Source: Cryptomeria japonica (lineage: Eukaryota > Streptophyta > Pinopsida > Cupressales > Cupressaceae). Taken from it: a DNA stretch of 64,000 nucleotides. Made by a program: the position numbers and the translations under genes. Of this stretch, positions 23,715-35,280 are shown one piece after another; position 1 is the stretch's first letter, and the number at the start of each line of letters is the position of its first letter. The stretch is from NCBI RefSeq assembly GCF_030272615.1, contig NC_081410.1, positions 284,145,957-284,209,956 on the forward strand, given 5' to 3'. Under the pieces are notes generated by a model. The model was not told where the DNA came from, ran no database searches, and saw only the letters and a list, made by a program, of their open reading frames with translations.

Positions 23715-25695
23715 TTAATTTCCATCCGAGGGTGGTAACTGATCAAAAATAGATTTATACTTCTTCCGGGCATCAGGGAGAGCGACAAAGAGGGCATCTT
23801 TGACACTTTCCATTAAAGAATTTTGTGCTTGAATATCAGCCAATAGTGATATTAAGCCATCAAGAGTGCTTCCCTCTTGTGTAGTAGATAGGCGTGTGAC
23901 TCAGTTAATCTATTCTTGAACTAATGAAAGATGAGGAAGGAATAATGTCTGGAGTGTCATTATATCCATCTGGATCTTATGTTCTTCATTTCTGAGTTCC
24001 AATTGTTGAGCCATGAGCTATTGAAGCTTGGTATAAATTTTTTGAACTGAATTGGGCTCAGGAGTCAACTTATTTGAGAGATATGTGATCTCTTTCTCAA
24101 TTGCATCAATTTTATTCTTGATATCTTTAATGAATATAGAAAATGTACAAAGTTTCTGAAATAAATAAAGAATATGCTTGAGTTGAGGGGATAACTTAGC
24201 AATGAATTTGACAAGTTTGACTTTGCCAATAGTGAGAGCTTTTTGTACCTCTTCTATCATTTTTGCAGTAAGCTCCTTGTCTTTGAGCTTGCGCAAGTAC
24301 TCAGATGCATCTACTCCAGATGTTTCTATTTGATTTAGGAGTTCATCCAGTTGAATGTGGATGGCTGCATCAGTTGACACTGTAGCTGTAGGTAGCATAT
24401 CTATTAGCAGTGTCTTTACCTTTTGAAGTACTTTATTCTTCTTTTGAATGGCCATCTGTTTTTCTTGTTTGGCCTTTGATTTGCATAGTTCACTGAAATC
24501 AATAAGAGCTTGCCCCTTTAATTTTGAGATATCCACATTGGGCAACACTATCGGTTTAGTCAAATCAACTTTGAAACTATGCTTTTTCACCTTCTTCTCT
24601 TTACCTTTGGTCAGTTGAACTAAGAAAATAGCTTGAGAGGCTTGCTAACCCTTGGTAGGTTGCTCAGTAGAGGCAACACTTTGGTCGGTTCCTATAGCTA
24701 ATGTGGTGTCTTTTGGTGTCTTGGTACTGGGTGTCTCAACTGCTACATTTTTGATGCTCGAGGGTGCTTGAGAGGTCTGGTCTTGAGTAGTCTCTTCTCA
24801 TCATTGTTTCTTGTTTCATACTTGACATAAGTATCTAAAAGAACCAAATCCACCATATTCTTTTAGATTGGCACAGAAGTTTACAACACTATGTATATTT
24901 ACCTTCTTGCTTTGGACAATTTGGAATTTGTTGGCATCCTCAGATTCTATATCACTAAACTCTTTTGCCAAAAAGAGTCTCCGAGTAGATTTCTTGTAGG
25001 TCTTGGTTACCTTGGGAGCAGTAACACTCTTTTGTTTCTTACTCAGTGATGCAGTTGATGCTCTTGTATTAGATCTCTTTGTTGGAGGAGTTGGTAGGGC
25101 CTTTGAAATGTCCTATTTCTTTCTTTTCAATAGTTTACCCTTAGGTAGTTCGGTACTTAATGTTATTGCTGCCTCTTGAGCTTCTGATTCCTCTTTGGTG
25201 ATGGCAAGAGTACCTTTGATAGGTGTGGAGGAAGATTCTTCTCCAAATTTCTTAGATAATGCTTTAATCATCTTTGTGGCCTTTCTTGTAGCTTTAGGTA
25301 CTACAATGCTCATTTTTACCTTTTCCTTAACTTCTTCATAAGTTCCATACCTCAGTTCGGTAGCATGCCTTGGAAATGTAAGAAATGCATCAATTTACTA
25401 TTGTGTGATGTCAAAGTCAATCTCGTAACCCATTGGTGGCAAAGATTGAGTTCTTGGTTCCACAGCATTCACATAACAGTAATCGGTGTCTACCTCAAAG
25501 CATATATCATCTTTATATTTCTCTACTAGCTGGGGTGGAATCCGGTACCTGTTGTGCATCTTCTCTTGAAATTTGCTGAAATAATCATCCATTATATCAT
25601 TGAAATTATCTCCCAACTTCTTGATAAAGTCATTAATTTGATGGGTGATCGGTCGGTGTAGCTCCCAAACTACTTTACCAACTGATGGAAAGAAT
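23715..25695 (-). pseudogene. Element N ORF2: long unknown frame with helical C-terminal half
   Basis: A single minus-strand frame of about 660 codons from about 25695 to a TAA at 23715-23717. It is broken by roughly nine internal stops but, as far as I can follow it, by no frameshift. Readable blocks include 25398-25616 (contains FEVDTDYCYVNAVEP), a Lys/Ser/Thr-rich middle at 25113-25313, and 24018-24590, which is rich in Lys, Glu and Leu and looks helical (KIDAIEKEITYLSNKL). There is no CCHC, DSG, DDE or YVDD motif. I do not recognise a family. It lies downstream of the gag-like frame in the same strand and element, where pol would normally be. The 5' end is unclear: upstream of 25695 a 24-nt word repeats one from inside the gene (24261-24284), suggesting rearrangement. 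Confidence 0.6.
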
Positions 25696-25719
25696 TTTTG
25701 CAGTAAGCTCCTTGTCTTT

Positions 25720-26110
25720 CGAAAACTTGATAAGTGTAAATGACCACAAAAATGCTTTTAAGTACACAAAATACCTTATCGGGCTCCGTGCGGATTAGGT
25801 CAAAACATTAAATGCACTCGGTTCACCTTTAACTGATTTACTCTCCTTTTTGTTTTAACCGAGTAACCAAATTTCCTTCATTTACTGACTTGACAGGCTT
25901 CCTATATTCACCGACTTGATAGGTTTCCTGTAAAGTACTTTTGATAGAATTTCAAACTTACTAATACATCTTAACTATGCAGATTTTTAATTTAGTACAT
26001 AATAGAATAGGAACTGTTATGATTTTAACCTTCAAAGAATGTAGTCCCTTCATACCTTTGCTGATTAATTTGGAATAGGTGCACCTAACTTGGTACGTAA
26101 GGTGCTTTCT
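25720..26110. other. Spacer between the two frames of element N
   Basis: About 390 bp of AT-rich sequence with no open frame of note and no motif that I recognise. Confidence 0.5.
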
Positions 26111-27420
26111 TCATTTGACATAATTTCCTTCTTTTTCCAAATCATCTTTTATTTTTTCAATGTCTCCTCTAGGTTGATCTCTGCAATCTCCAGCTAAATG
26201 TCCAACTTTGTGACAATGAAAACATGCCATACTAGGATTTCTCCATGATCTTTGGTTGTTCATTCCAAACCTTATAAAACAATTGGCACTAATATGTCCA
26301 TATCTTCCACAACATTCACACCATATCCTTGTATTGTAATCCCATGGTACTGCTTCATATTGTCGGTAAGGATCTGTGTGAGTTCGGTAACCTCTAGTGT
26401 TTGCTCGGTGTGTAGACCACATGTAGTTCTTTTGCTTAAGCCAACACTTCTTGATACTATGTCCATATCTATTGCAGTTTTTACAAAACCCTTTGAATTT
26501 TGCCTTCTGATAGTTGTTAACAGACTTTGTCCTACATTGATTAGATGTGTGACCATATTTATTGCAATTGTAACAATAGTCATTGGACTTAGTGATATTC
26601 AGTTTCTTACCTTTTCTGATTTGGTATATGTTGGTAGTGTGACCTTGATTTCCATAGTAGTAGCAAATAGGCTTCTTTCTTTTTATGTTATTCCTTTTTT
26701 CAGCTTGCTTTGATGATTCTCCTCTCTCGGTAGTGTGAATTCCTTTCTCGGTAGAGTCTTTTCCTTTGTAACTAAGTCCTGCATCTTTGTTGGGTCATCT
26801 TGTATTCAGTTGCTCATCCAACATCTTTGATGCTTCATAACTCTTCTTCAGTGTTTCTTTGGATTTCTTCTCTATTTCAAGTTCATCGGTCAACCTTGAT
26901 ACTTCAAGTTTCATTGCTTGATTTTCATCATTCTTCATAATTGCTTCATGATGTGCATAACCTAGTTGATTTATCATATTTTGTTGAATCCTAGTCAATC
27001 TTATGATTTCATCATTTTTATCATATACCAAGACTTCAAGTTGTTGTTTCTCTCTTTGTAGATCTCTTGATTTATCCTCAGTTGTCCTTAATGCATCTAA
27101 ATTTTCAGTCATTTGTGTGTTGAAATGTTCATATTCTCTTTTCATTGCTTTTAGTTGATCAGCCAATGCTTTGTTCTTTTCTTCCAATACTCCAATCATT
27201 TCTTCAGTTTCTTCAGATATACTATTCTCAGATGATGTCTCAATTTGTTCCACTAGCTCTTGAGAATTCTACAAATCATCAGATAATCTTCTTCTTACTT
27301 TTAGAGATTTTTGCATTTGCCTTTGCATGTCTGCAATCACTTGATTAGCATGATCCATCTCTTCTTGCAGATATACAATCTCCCAGATTGTCTGTAGCCT
27401 TCCATTGATAAGATCTTTCT
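26111..27420 (-). pseudogene. Element N gag-like gene: coiled coil plus five CCHC knuckles
   Basis: Minus-strand frame starting just inside the primer site. The N-terminal part (27253-27420, then 26795-27253 after a TAG) is a long charged heptad-like region rich in Glu, Lys, Leu and Gln, predicted to form a coiled coil. After one TGA near 26795 the same frame runs into five CCHC-type knuckles: a degenerate one (CYYYGNQGHTTNIY) and four intact ones (CYNCNKYGHTSNQC, CKNCNRYGHSIKKC, CECCGRYGHISANC, CFHCHKVGHLAGDC). It ends in an acidic tail at 26111. Knuckles of this kind bind nucleic acid in gag proteins. Five in one protein is more than the one usual in copia gag. The usual copia gag core was not seen. 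Confidence 0.7.
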
Positions 27421-27452
27421 CTTTAAGCAGTTAAACCCTTTTCCAAGATTGA

Positions 27453-27467
27453 AGCTCTGATACCAAT
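27453..27467 (-). other. Element N primer-binding site
   Basis: Minus-strand ATTGGTATCAGAGCT directly after the 5' LTR end. It matches the initiator methionine tRNA primer site used by plant copia elements. Confidence 0.8.
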
Positions 27468-28628
27468 TGTTAGGCCCAATATGGAAAGCTAATGTACTGA
27501 GAGGGGAGGGGTGAATCAGTACTTCAAAACTTTTCTTGAATAATAACCTTACTATTATGCATAAATAGAATAGTGCAGTAACATAAAATGAAGTTAAAAC
27601 AAATAGATAACAATCATACATGATTCACTCCATAACACATATATTTTGGTTATGCAGAAACTCTTGGTTAGAGAGAAAAACTATGGTCGGGATGGCACCC
27701 ACAACTTCACTACTACAATAATAAAGAGTGCTCGGTTAGAGCTACATTTAGCTATTTCTGATAGCTTACCCTATTAGGAGTAACAAGATCTATTAGATCT
27801 ACCTTGCTAAAGGATTTTACAACATTTATTCTGAATGATGCACCTGGTTAGAGGCTTTACAATTTATAAACTTGATTAGAGTCTTTTACTCTGTTAAAGG
27901 TTTCTCTTTCAACTTCACAATATTACAATAAAATCATTACAAATATCTGCAACTTTACATCTGAAATGTTATAGCAGATTTTATATGCTTGGAATAAGAT
28001 TACCTTGCTTATAGCCTACCTCGGTAACCTATATAGTAACTCAGTAAACCCTTCTGTTTACTTTGTTCTTTGATTGTTCTTTGAAATCCTTCTTGGTGAC
28101 CTCTGTGTCTTTGTAATAGTTTTCATACACACATATATGTTCATGCATACACCTTTAACTCATGCTATATAAATAGATCTCTTAAGATGGTGATCCAATT
28201 CATTGCTTTGATCTTACAAACAAGATTCCTCAAATGAATAACTATACAAAATATTTCATTGGTTAGATTGATCTCAAAATAATTCTCAATCTTCTGGTGC
28301 AATTTCCAATGTAATAATGGTTAGATGTGCCTCGATCTTGTAACATGTTTTCATATGTATGTCCAGGTTCAATGTATCTGGTAACATGTTTCACTCAGTG
28401 TATATTAACTCGGTGTCTCATCTTTGCTTCTCGGTAGTCATAAAAAGATACTCAGTAGACAACTCGGTGTATACTGCATTCTGTGACTACTTTCCTCTGT
28501 AATCGAGTAGACTATGCATACCAACTTCTCTATGTGTACCAACTGCATGATTTGGTAGTATTAACCAACTAGAGTATATAGTATGACTTTGAAAATAAAA
28601 ACTAATGACAATTTGATAAGTAGTAACA
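27468..28628 (-). repeat. Element N 5' LTR
   Basis: Starts TGTTAGGCCC and ends AGTAGTAACA, so it has TG and CA ends. It matches 22227-23364 throughout, with scattered substitutions and one extra stretch near 28450-28475. Confidence 0.88.
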
Positions 28629-29520
28629 ATTTCTATCATCTATTCTTTTATTTCTATCATCTCTTCTATAATAACTCTTTCTCTTGTTATCATCATTAGG
28701 TCTCTCAAAGTTATCTTCCTTGAAAGTACATCTAGCATCATAATGAACAATTCTTGCACAATTAAAACATTTAAAGGGAAAATTACCTTTTTATTTTCTA
28801 GATCGTTTCTTTAGTCTTCTCAGAAAGTTTGCCTCATCATCATCCAAATCATTGCTTGTTTTAGGTACATCTTCAATATTCTTGGTAGGTTTGAATGCAA
28901 CTTCCTTTTTAACATTGTGTTGTTCTCCAAATTATAATATCTCAAAGGTAGAGATGTATCTATAGAGATGATCCAAGGTATATGGATCCATATTATTAAT
29001 TTTCTCAACATCATACAACTTAAGTCTATAGCATCTAGGAAATATTCTCATTACTTTTCTCACAACCTCATTTTCTTCCATCTCTTGCCAATACCTCTAA
29101 TTACAATTACTATTTCATTTACTTCATCTAGATAACTATTAATGTTCTCATCTTTAGACATCCTTAGAGTCACAAATTTATACTTCAAATTTTGCATCTT
29201 GACTCGCTTGATCTTCTAATCTCGTTCACAAATGCTACCTAGCTTCTCGAAAACTTCCTTTGTAGTCTTGAGGGAGATGACCTTCAAAAGCACAAAGCCA
29301 CTCAATTGAATAATAAGTGCATTTCTTACCTTTCCATTATTCTCATGCAACCTAACCTCATTTGAGTAGAATAACCACTAGACAAAGGTGTATAACCATC
29401 CTTATTAGCTTCCCATACTCCAAACAACACAAAATACAAGTAAGATTCCATCTACTCCTTTTAAAAGTAATAATTTGAACCATCAAACTTTGGTACTTTG
29501 TGAGCACTATCTTGTTGCAT
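28629..29520 (-). pseudogene. Ty1/copia gag relic (element C2)
   Basis: Minus-strand copia gag. The likely start is the ATG at 29518-29520, followed by a KVPKFDGSNYYF block typical of the N terminus. A readable UBN2-type helical region lies in the middle (SKDENINSYLDEVNEIV) and a knuckle near the end has a damaged pattern (CFNCARIVHYDARC, Val in place of Gly). Stops interrupt it, for example within the first 20 codons. Downstream, the frame is cut by element N and resumes at 22226 with protease and integrase. Confidence 0.78.
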
Positions 29521-29565
29521 TTTGAACCTTCCTCAAGCAGTTAAGATCTTCCTAGAGGAACCTTT

Positions 29566-29578
29566 CTTTGATATCAAT
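29566..29578 (-). other. Degenerate primer-binding site of C2
   Basis: Minus-strand ATTGATATCAAAG, two changes from the usual ATTGGTATCAGAG, placed between the gag start and the LTR start TGTTGATCAC at 29579. Confidence 0.55.
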
Positions 29579-30100
29579 TGTTGATCACAACACAAGACTA
29601 AGAAGAGGGTGAACGGTCTTGAACACATCCTTTAACTTTCTTTAATCACAAACACACATCAATTATCTTTAATCAACTAAGCATTGATGAAAGATGAAAT
29701 AACAAACATCAAACACATGAACACTAGATTTTTACATGGAAAACACAATATGGGAAAAACCATGAGATTCAAAATCACTATATTAATAACTAAATGCAAT
29801 GTTATAGGATTGTTGGTCCATTTTTTAACCTAGCCAAATTTAACCTTTTAAGTCCTAGTTCATAGTCGGCCTTTTTCAAGTTTTCAAGTTCCAAAGTTCC
29901 TAAAATGGTTGAGTTGCTAACCTCAAAGGGTTCCAATGTTCCCTGATTACCCAATTTGTCGACCTCAAAGGGTTCCAATGTTCTAAAGTTCCTCAATTCC
30001 CTGATTTCCCAACTTCACTGATTCATAAGGCCAAAAATACATCCAAAAAAGTTGCAAATTACTTAAATCTAAAGGAAAGCCACTTAATATTTTGGTCTCA
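29579..30100 (-). repeat. Probable C2 LTR, far end not defined
   Basis: Begins TGTTGATCACAACACAAG next to the primer site, with an AGAGGGTGAAC segment like other copia LTRs here. It includes a 22-bp word beginning ACCTCAAAGGGTTCC twice (near 29921 and 29962). No partner LTR is in the window, so the right boundary is a guess. Confidence 0.45.
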
Positions 30101-31111
30101 AATGCCCCCAATTTTAATTTTATGGCCAGACGACCTCATATGATATGTTATTCGATATTTTCTCTATGGAGCCATATGGTTGGCAAGGCCAGTTTACAAA
30201 GTACCTCAATCTTGTGAGTTGTTCAAAAATGGCTAATAAACCCATGTTTTATTTAATTATCATTACTGCTCCCAAACTTTCATGGCCCCAAGATGCCTGG
30301 TTAACCCATGATGAATTTACTCAAAAGTAGCTACATGAGATTAAAAATTTCTCTCTTTCTCTATTGTTTATGTACAATAATTTAAAACATTTAAAATGTT
30401 TTAAATCATTTTGAGAGAAGTAATTTCATGTGAGTGTGAAAGGGTTATTTTATTCTTTTAAAAAGAACCAGTTACAGAAATTGAAAAGCCTGATTGGAGA
30501 GTCTTTAAATATGTAATTAACAGATTATGGGAAAAAAAGGAAAAAGGGGGAGGGAAACATAGTTTTCTTTTCTGCATAGTTTTATTGTATAGGGGTGTTG
30601 AGTCTGGGAACTCACATTGTGACATTGAAAGAATAAAGAGGATATTTCTGAGTCTTTGAATTTATTAATGTTTTCTTTTAATTGCAATGAACTATGCTTC
30701 TTTGTAATTACTTTCAGTGTCATTCTATTATATTGGACTATGTATGTATTTAATTCCGAAGCTTTGAATTTAGATTAAATCATCTATTGAAAAGGTTATA
30801 TTGTTCTTTTTTCCCCTAGATATCATTTGTGAGTGTGAGATAAGTAAACATTGTGTATTTTGTCTATATTCACTTCATTTAAAATTAATCTTTTGCATCT
30901 AATTTCATGGTTATGGGTAGGTGTTAGTTTTCCTTTTTTGTTTTCTAGTGAAAAACATACCCTATGTTTTCATTCATTGCATATCAATTGAAGGTAGTTG
31001 TTCCTTGTAAAATAAGCAAATAGCACTTGCAAATACCATTGCAAGTGATGCAAATTTTCATTCGATTATCATTGACATGGAAAAAAGAGTATAAAACTAA
31101 AGTGATAAATC
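30101..31111. other. Unassigned AT-rich stretch
   Basis: No coding frame or repeat match seen. It contains a near-palindrome of about 27 bp around 30379-30405 and a perfect hairpin at 31024-31047 (CACTTGCAA, 6-nt loop, TTGCAAGTG). Confidence 0.5.
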
Positions 31112-32678
31112 TATTAGCCAACAAGGCTGCAAAATGAGAGGGGGTGAATCAGTTTTCTCAAAAAAATTTACTCAACTCAAACAAAATTTCAGATCTGATA
31201 GTCAATAGTGAAAGCATAAATCAATACCACAACAATAACACACATAACATCAAGATTTTTGACGTGGAAAACCGGTCAAGGGAAAAACCACAATGGGAAC
31301 TTACCCACAATATGATGATACCCTATTAGAAGCATATGAAATATTACAATGGGGAATGCACATGCATTCAGGCACACTGCCTAGAGATCATTGCTCAAAA
31401 CACATAACAAGGAAAGCTACGACCCTTGGGAAGACTCATTTTCTTACAAAAACATTCAGATTACATTCGAAAGATCATGAATTGATAAAATATCATCGCC
31501 TCATGTCTAGTTACCGTTCCAGTTAAGCACACAATTTGATCTGCTCTACCACACTTCTTCACACTTCCGAAAGATCAAAAAAATTGTTTGCACACTTATC
31601 TGATCAAACACATTCACCTACACTCATAGATACATCTCTCATATGATTATTACATATATTTATACAAACTATCAACCTATATTTCAAGGTCAGCTCAACA
31701 AACATCACAAATTACAAAGCTATAACCATACACGCTACAATATTACATCTAAACCAAAATAATGTCAGCTAAGACATAGTATGGACCTAAATCAACAACT
31801 CAAACATATGCAACCCTCTAGAATCATCATGTTGGCCAATAACATGAAGAACACCACCAGATCAAATAAAATTATCAATAATGTCCACACCGATCAATGC
31901 AGACCATCAAAATGGATAGGAAACGATATAAAAAACATCCACATGCATCATGAATTACCACAACAATAATTGCTACATCACCACTTACTAGAATCTTCAT
32001 CATCATTATATCAAACTTCAAGAACACTAATTGAACTGACTATCATAATGAAGATTCACTTGCATTGCCCCAAATCATGAACCATCATCTAAATTAAGGA
32101 CACATATGAATGTCTAAAACACTGCCAAATCCACAAACCAATATATTGCAATGCAAAGCAAAATCCAAAATACAAATCAACACTAAGCAATAGAAAAACC
32201 AACCACAATACCAGATCTCATAACTCAATCAAATATCCATGCAAACCTCTGAAACTATAGTTGAACCAACTAGAGATACTTATCTCAAAATCCTTTAATC
32301 CACAACAACTAATCTATGACAAATTGGCCAAACTAACTCAATTAATCTGACTGTAAAACTAAAACACATGAATATGTTGACATCAATGAGAAAACATTAT
32401 TCTAGCAAACTTCTCAACAATATCCAAAAACCTCCCCCTTTAGCATTGATGGCAACATATGAATGTGAAAAAAAATCAATGCAAAGAAAGAAAATAATCA
32501 ACTCCCCCATAGATCATGCACAGAGCTCAACACAAGTTTTTCACATAGCTCTCTCCCCCCCTTTGACATCAATGCTAAAGGCACATATTGGAAAAATCTC
32601 TCAACAATCTCTCCCTTTGGCCAAACTCTCTCTCCCCACAGGTGAACATCAAAACTAACAAATCTTAACATCTTAACA
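31112..32678 (-). repeat. Element M 3' LTR
   Basis: About 1567 bp. It matches 53936-55289 from its left end up to about 32427; the remaining 250 bp have no partner in the window. The left end appears mutated (TATTAGCC where the partner has TGTTGG). The right end is CTTAACA. Confidence 0.8.
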
Positions 32679-32706
32679 ACCAAATTGACTACTCCCCCTG
32701 AGTAGC
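32679..32706 (-). other. Element M polypurine tract region
   Basis: On the minus strand a CTCAGGGGGAGTAG block lies just before the LTR start TGTTAAGATG. Confidence 0.55.
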
Positions 32707-32718
32707 AGCTACTACTCA

Positions 32719-34217
32719 TCAATCTGGATCATAAGATATGACTATGAAATCCACTAGATTGATGCAACTTGATGCATCATAATTCTCATCAGGAGGGGAA
32801 ATCACCCCTAGCTTCTCTTTGAGATACTCAAAAGTATCCCTAGGAAGAGTCCTAGTAAAGATATCTGTAATCTGTTCCTTTGTAGATAAATACTCCAATC
32901 TAACTTCCTTCTCATTCACCTTCTCTCTGAAGAAATGAAACTTGATTGATATATGTTTTCTTTGAATGCAACACCAGATTCTTAGAAATATTGATAGCAC
33001 TTGAATTATCATAATATATAGCAGTAGACTCATAAAAACCAACTCTGATATCCTTTGACATCTCCTTCATCCACAACACCTGAGTACAATTGCTAGAAGT
33101 AGCAATATACTCAGCCTCTGTAGTAGATAAAAATTAGCATTCTACTTCTTACTCATCCAAGAAACCAATCTCTTTCTCAAGAAAAATGCACCACCACTTG
33201 TACTTTTCTTATCATCCACATCACCTACCCAATCAGCATCATTAAAAGCACTCAAAGGAAAATCATCATCTTTAGGATACCACAAACCAAAATCAACTAT
33301 CCCTTTCAAATATCTAAAAAATTCTTTTCACAGCTACAACATGAGATTTGTTAGGATCATCTTGAAATCTAGCAACAAGACAAACAACATTCATAATATC
33401 TGATCTAGTTTTAGTCAAATATAACAATCCACCAATCATAGATTTGTATCTAGTCTGATTTGCTTTCGGAGAATTATCATCCTTTGTCAACTTACATCTG
33501 GTCACTACAGGAGTACCAATTGGATTTGAATCATCTAAACCAGACTTCTTTAATAATTCTTTCATATACTTGGGCTGAGATATAAAAATGTCTTTATCTA
33601 ACTGAATAATTTGCAATCTCAAAAAGGATTTCATTTCACCAATCATAGACATCTCAAACTCACTTTGCATGTCATCAACAAACTTCTTCCACAAACTATC
33701 ATTCGTTCCAAAAATAATATCATCAACAAATACCTCAACAATCAAGATGTTATCATTATAAATCTTTAAATAGAGATTACTATAAGTAGTACCTTTTTTG
33801 AATCCAAGCTTCAACAAATACTTATCCAATCTATCATACCAAGCTCTTGGTGCTTGCCCCAATCCATATAGTGCTTTCTTCAATCTGTAAACAATATCTC
33901 CTTGATCTATCAACTGAAATCCATCTGGTTGCTCAATATAAAATTCTTCTTCTAACTCACCATTAACAAGGGTTGACTTGATATCCATCTAATACACTTT
34001 AAAGTCTTTGTAAGTAGCATAAGCAATAAATAATCTAAAAACTTCAATTCTTGCCACCAGAGCAAAAGTATCCTCAAAATATGGAATATCCCTTACAAAC
34101 AAGTCTAACTTTGTTCCTAATATCTTCACCTTGTTCATCCAATTTGTTTCAGAAGACCCATTTAGTTCCAATTTCATTTTTATCCTTAGTTATGAGAACA
34201 AGAATCCATGTATTATT
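32719..34217 (-). pseudogene. Element M reverse transcriptase and RNase H
   Basis: Minus-strand copia pol end. The reverse transcriptase starts with NNTWILV and GTKWVF near 34200. The long open part 33314-33988 has MDIKSTLVNG, ALYGLGQAPRAWYDRL and the catalytic FVDDIIFG (residues 87-90 of that part). RNase H follows (NDADWVGDVDDKKSTSGG near 33220) with a shifted middle. The open end 32719-33042 includes the usual KHISIKFHF and LPRDTFEYLKEKLGV. Stops and shifts separate these blocks, so it is inactive. The upstream edge is the insertion point of G. Confidence 0.85.
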
Positions 34218-34222
34218 CTTTT
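34218..34222 (+). other. Target duplication, left copy (CTTTT), element G
   Basis: CTTTT immediately before the LTR start TGTATAC. The same five bases follow the other LTR at 43558-43562. Keeping one copy restores the M reading frame (LNXIEKNNTW). Confidence 0.85.
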
Positions 34223-35260
34223 TGTATACACCTAAAAATGGTCTGAAGATAATTAATTAAATAAGCAATTATTTAATTAATCCCCCTTCCTAATTTAATT
34301 GAATTCACTAAGTAATTTGATTAAATTACCCCTTTCATCTACTTATTAATAAATATAAGGATTTATTTAATAGGTTTATTTCATAATCCCCTTTAGTTAA
34401 TTAATTCAAATTAATTAATTCCCCCCATCACATTCATTTCTTCTAAATCCCATAATTAATTAAAACAAATCAATTTATAAGTTGTTGAGATTAATTAGCC
34501 TTTTCCTATTATTTGAATTTTTAAATTCAAATTCTCCTAACTTCTAACCTCATGTCCCCTTTCCTTGAACACTTTGCCCTCTCATGAGCAAAGCTTTGTG
34601 ACACTTGTCACTAAATGTTCCCTTTCATCCAACCTCTTCTAGAAGCCTCTCGACACTTGTCACCATGGAGATGACATTGTCCCCTTTCATCCAACCCCTT
34701 CTCCTACTAACCTCCAAATGTTCCCTTTAATCTAGCCTCTTTGCCGACCTCCTCCAATTTAACCATTGATATCTTCAGACTTAATCTTGACTGTTGATTC
34801 CTGCCACCTCACCCCTGGCCTTGGAAATCCTATAAATAGACCCCATTTTGCAGTTCAAAGGATACCGAATCCCATCACATTTGCATTCAAGCATTGTTAC
34901 TATAGGCATCTAGCTTCTAGTTTATCATTTTAGCATTGTTTTCATGTTCAATTTTATCTTAATTGCATCTTCATTCTAGCTTATTTTATATAATAATGAT
35001 GAAATCATGTAGCTTAATCATGCTATCATTGTTAGCTTATGCATCTTCATCATTTAAATCCTCCATTTAAGTGTAGTCAAGTCACTGGAATTTGCCTCAT
35101 CAGATCTGAGAGCAAAATTCATACTCGCATTTACTAGGAGGCGATGGATCGCTTAGCTATGGTTTTATCTTTCTTTGTTTTAAATTCATTAACCATGCTT
35201 GTAATGATCTATTGAGTGTTTTGTGTTGCATGAACAGGTATACACTTCACAGGCATGACA
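34223..35260 (+). repeat. Element G 5' LTR
   Basis: TGTATACACC at the start and GGCATGACA at the end, 1038 bp. It is AT-rich at the start with many TTAATTAA words. TATA-like TATAAATA at 34831-34838 is probably the element promoter. Confidence 0.92.
34831..34838 (+). promoter_or_regulatory. TATA box in element G 5' LTR
   Basis: TATAAATA, preceded by CCTTGGAAATCC and conserved in the other LTR at 43128-43135. The position within the LTR suits the retroelement transcription start. Function is inferred. Confidence 0.6.
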
Positions 35261-35280
35261 TTTTGGCACCCACCATGGGG
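35261..35280 (+). other. Element G primer-binding site
   Basis: TTTTGGCACCCACCATGGGG directly after the LTR, close to the TTGGCGCCCACC type found in plant gypsy elements. Confidence 0.65.

Larger units (their letters stand above)
22227..28628 (-). mobile_element. Element N: LTR retroelement without pol
   Basis: A 6.4-kb element on the minus strand, with LTRs at 22227-23364 and 27468-28628, a primer site at 27453-27467 and a polypurine tract at 23365-23381. Between them lie a gag-like frame (coiled coil plus five zinc knuckles) and a second long unknown frame. I find no protease, integrase, reverse transcriptase or RNase H motif, so it would depend on enzymes from another element. This matches the general idea of pol-less elements with a gag-like gene known from plants; the family itself I do not recognise. 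It sits inside the C2 gag gene. A clean target duplication is not evident: the left LTR end is mutated (AT in place of TG). Confidence 0.8.

Noticed and set aside
26252-26713. Plus-strand frame of 153 codons opposite the zinc knuckles
   Set aside because: The minus strand has four intact CCHC knuckles. The plus reading is a shadow.
22227-28632. A clean target duplication for element N
   Set aside because: The left LTR end is mutated, and the flanks CTTTT and ATTTC do not match. Similar TTCTATCATCT words on both sides belong to the copia gag being interrupted and do not define a duplication.
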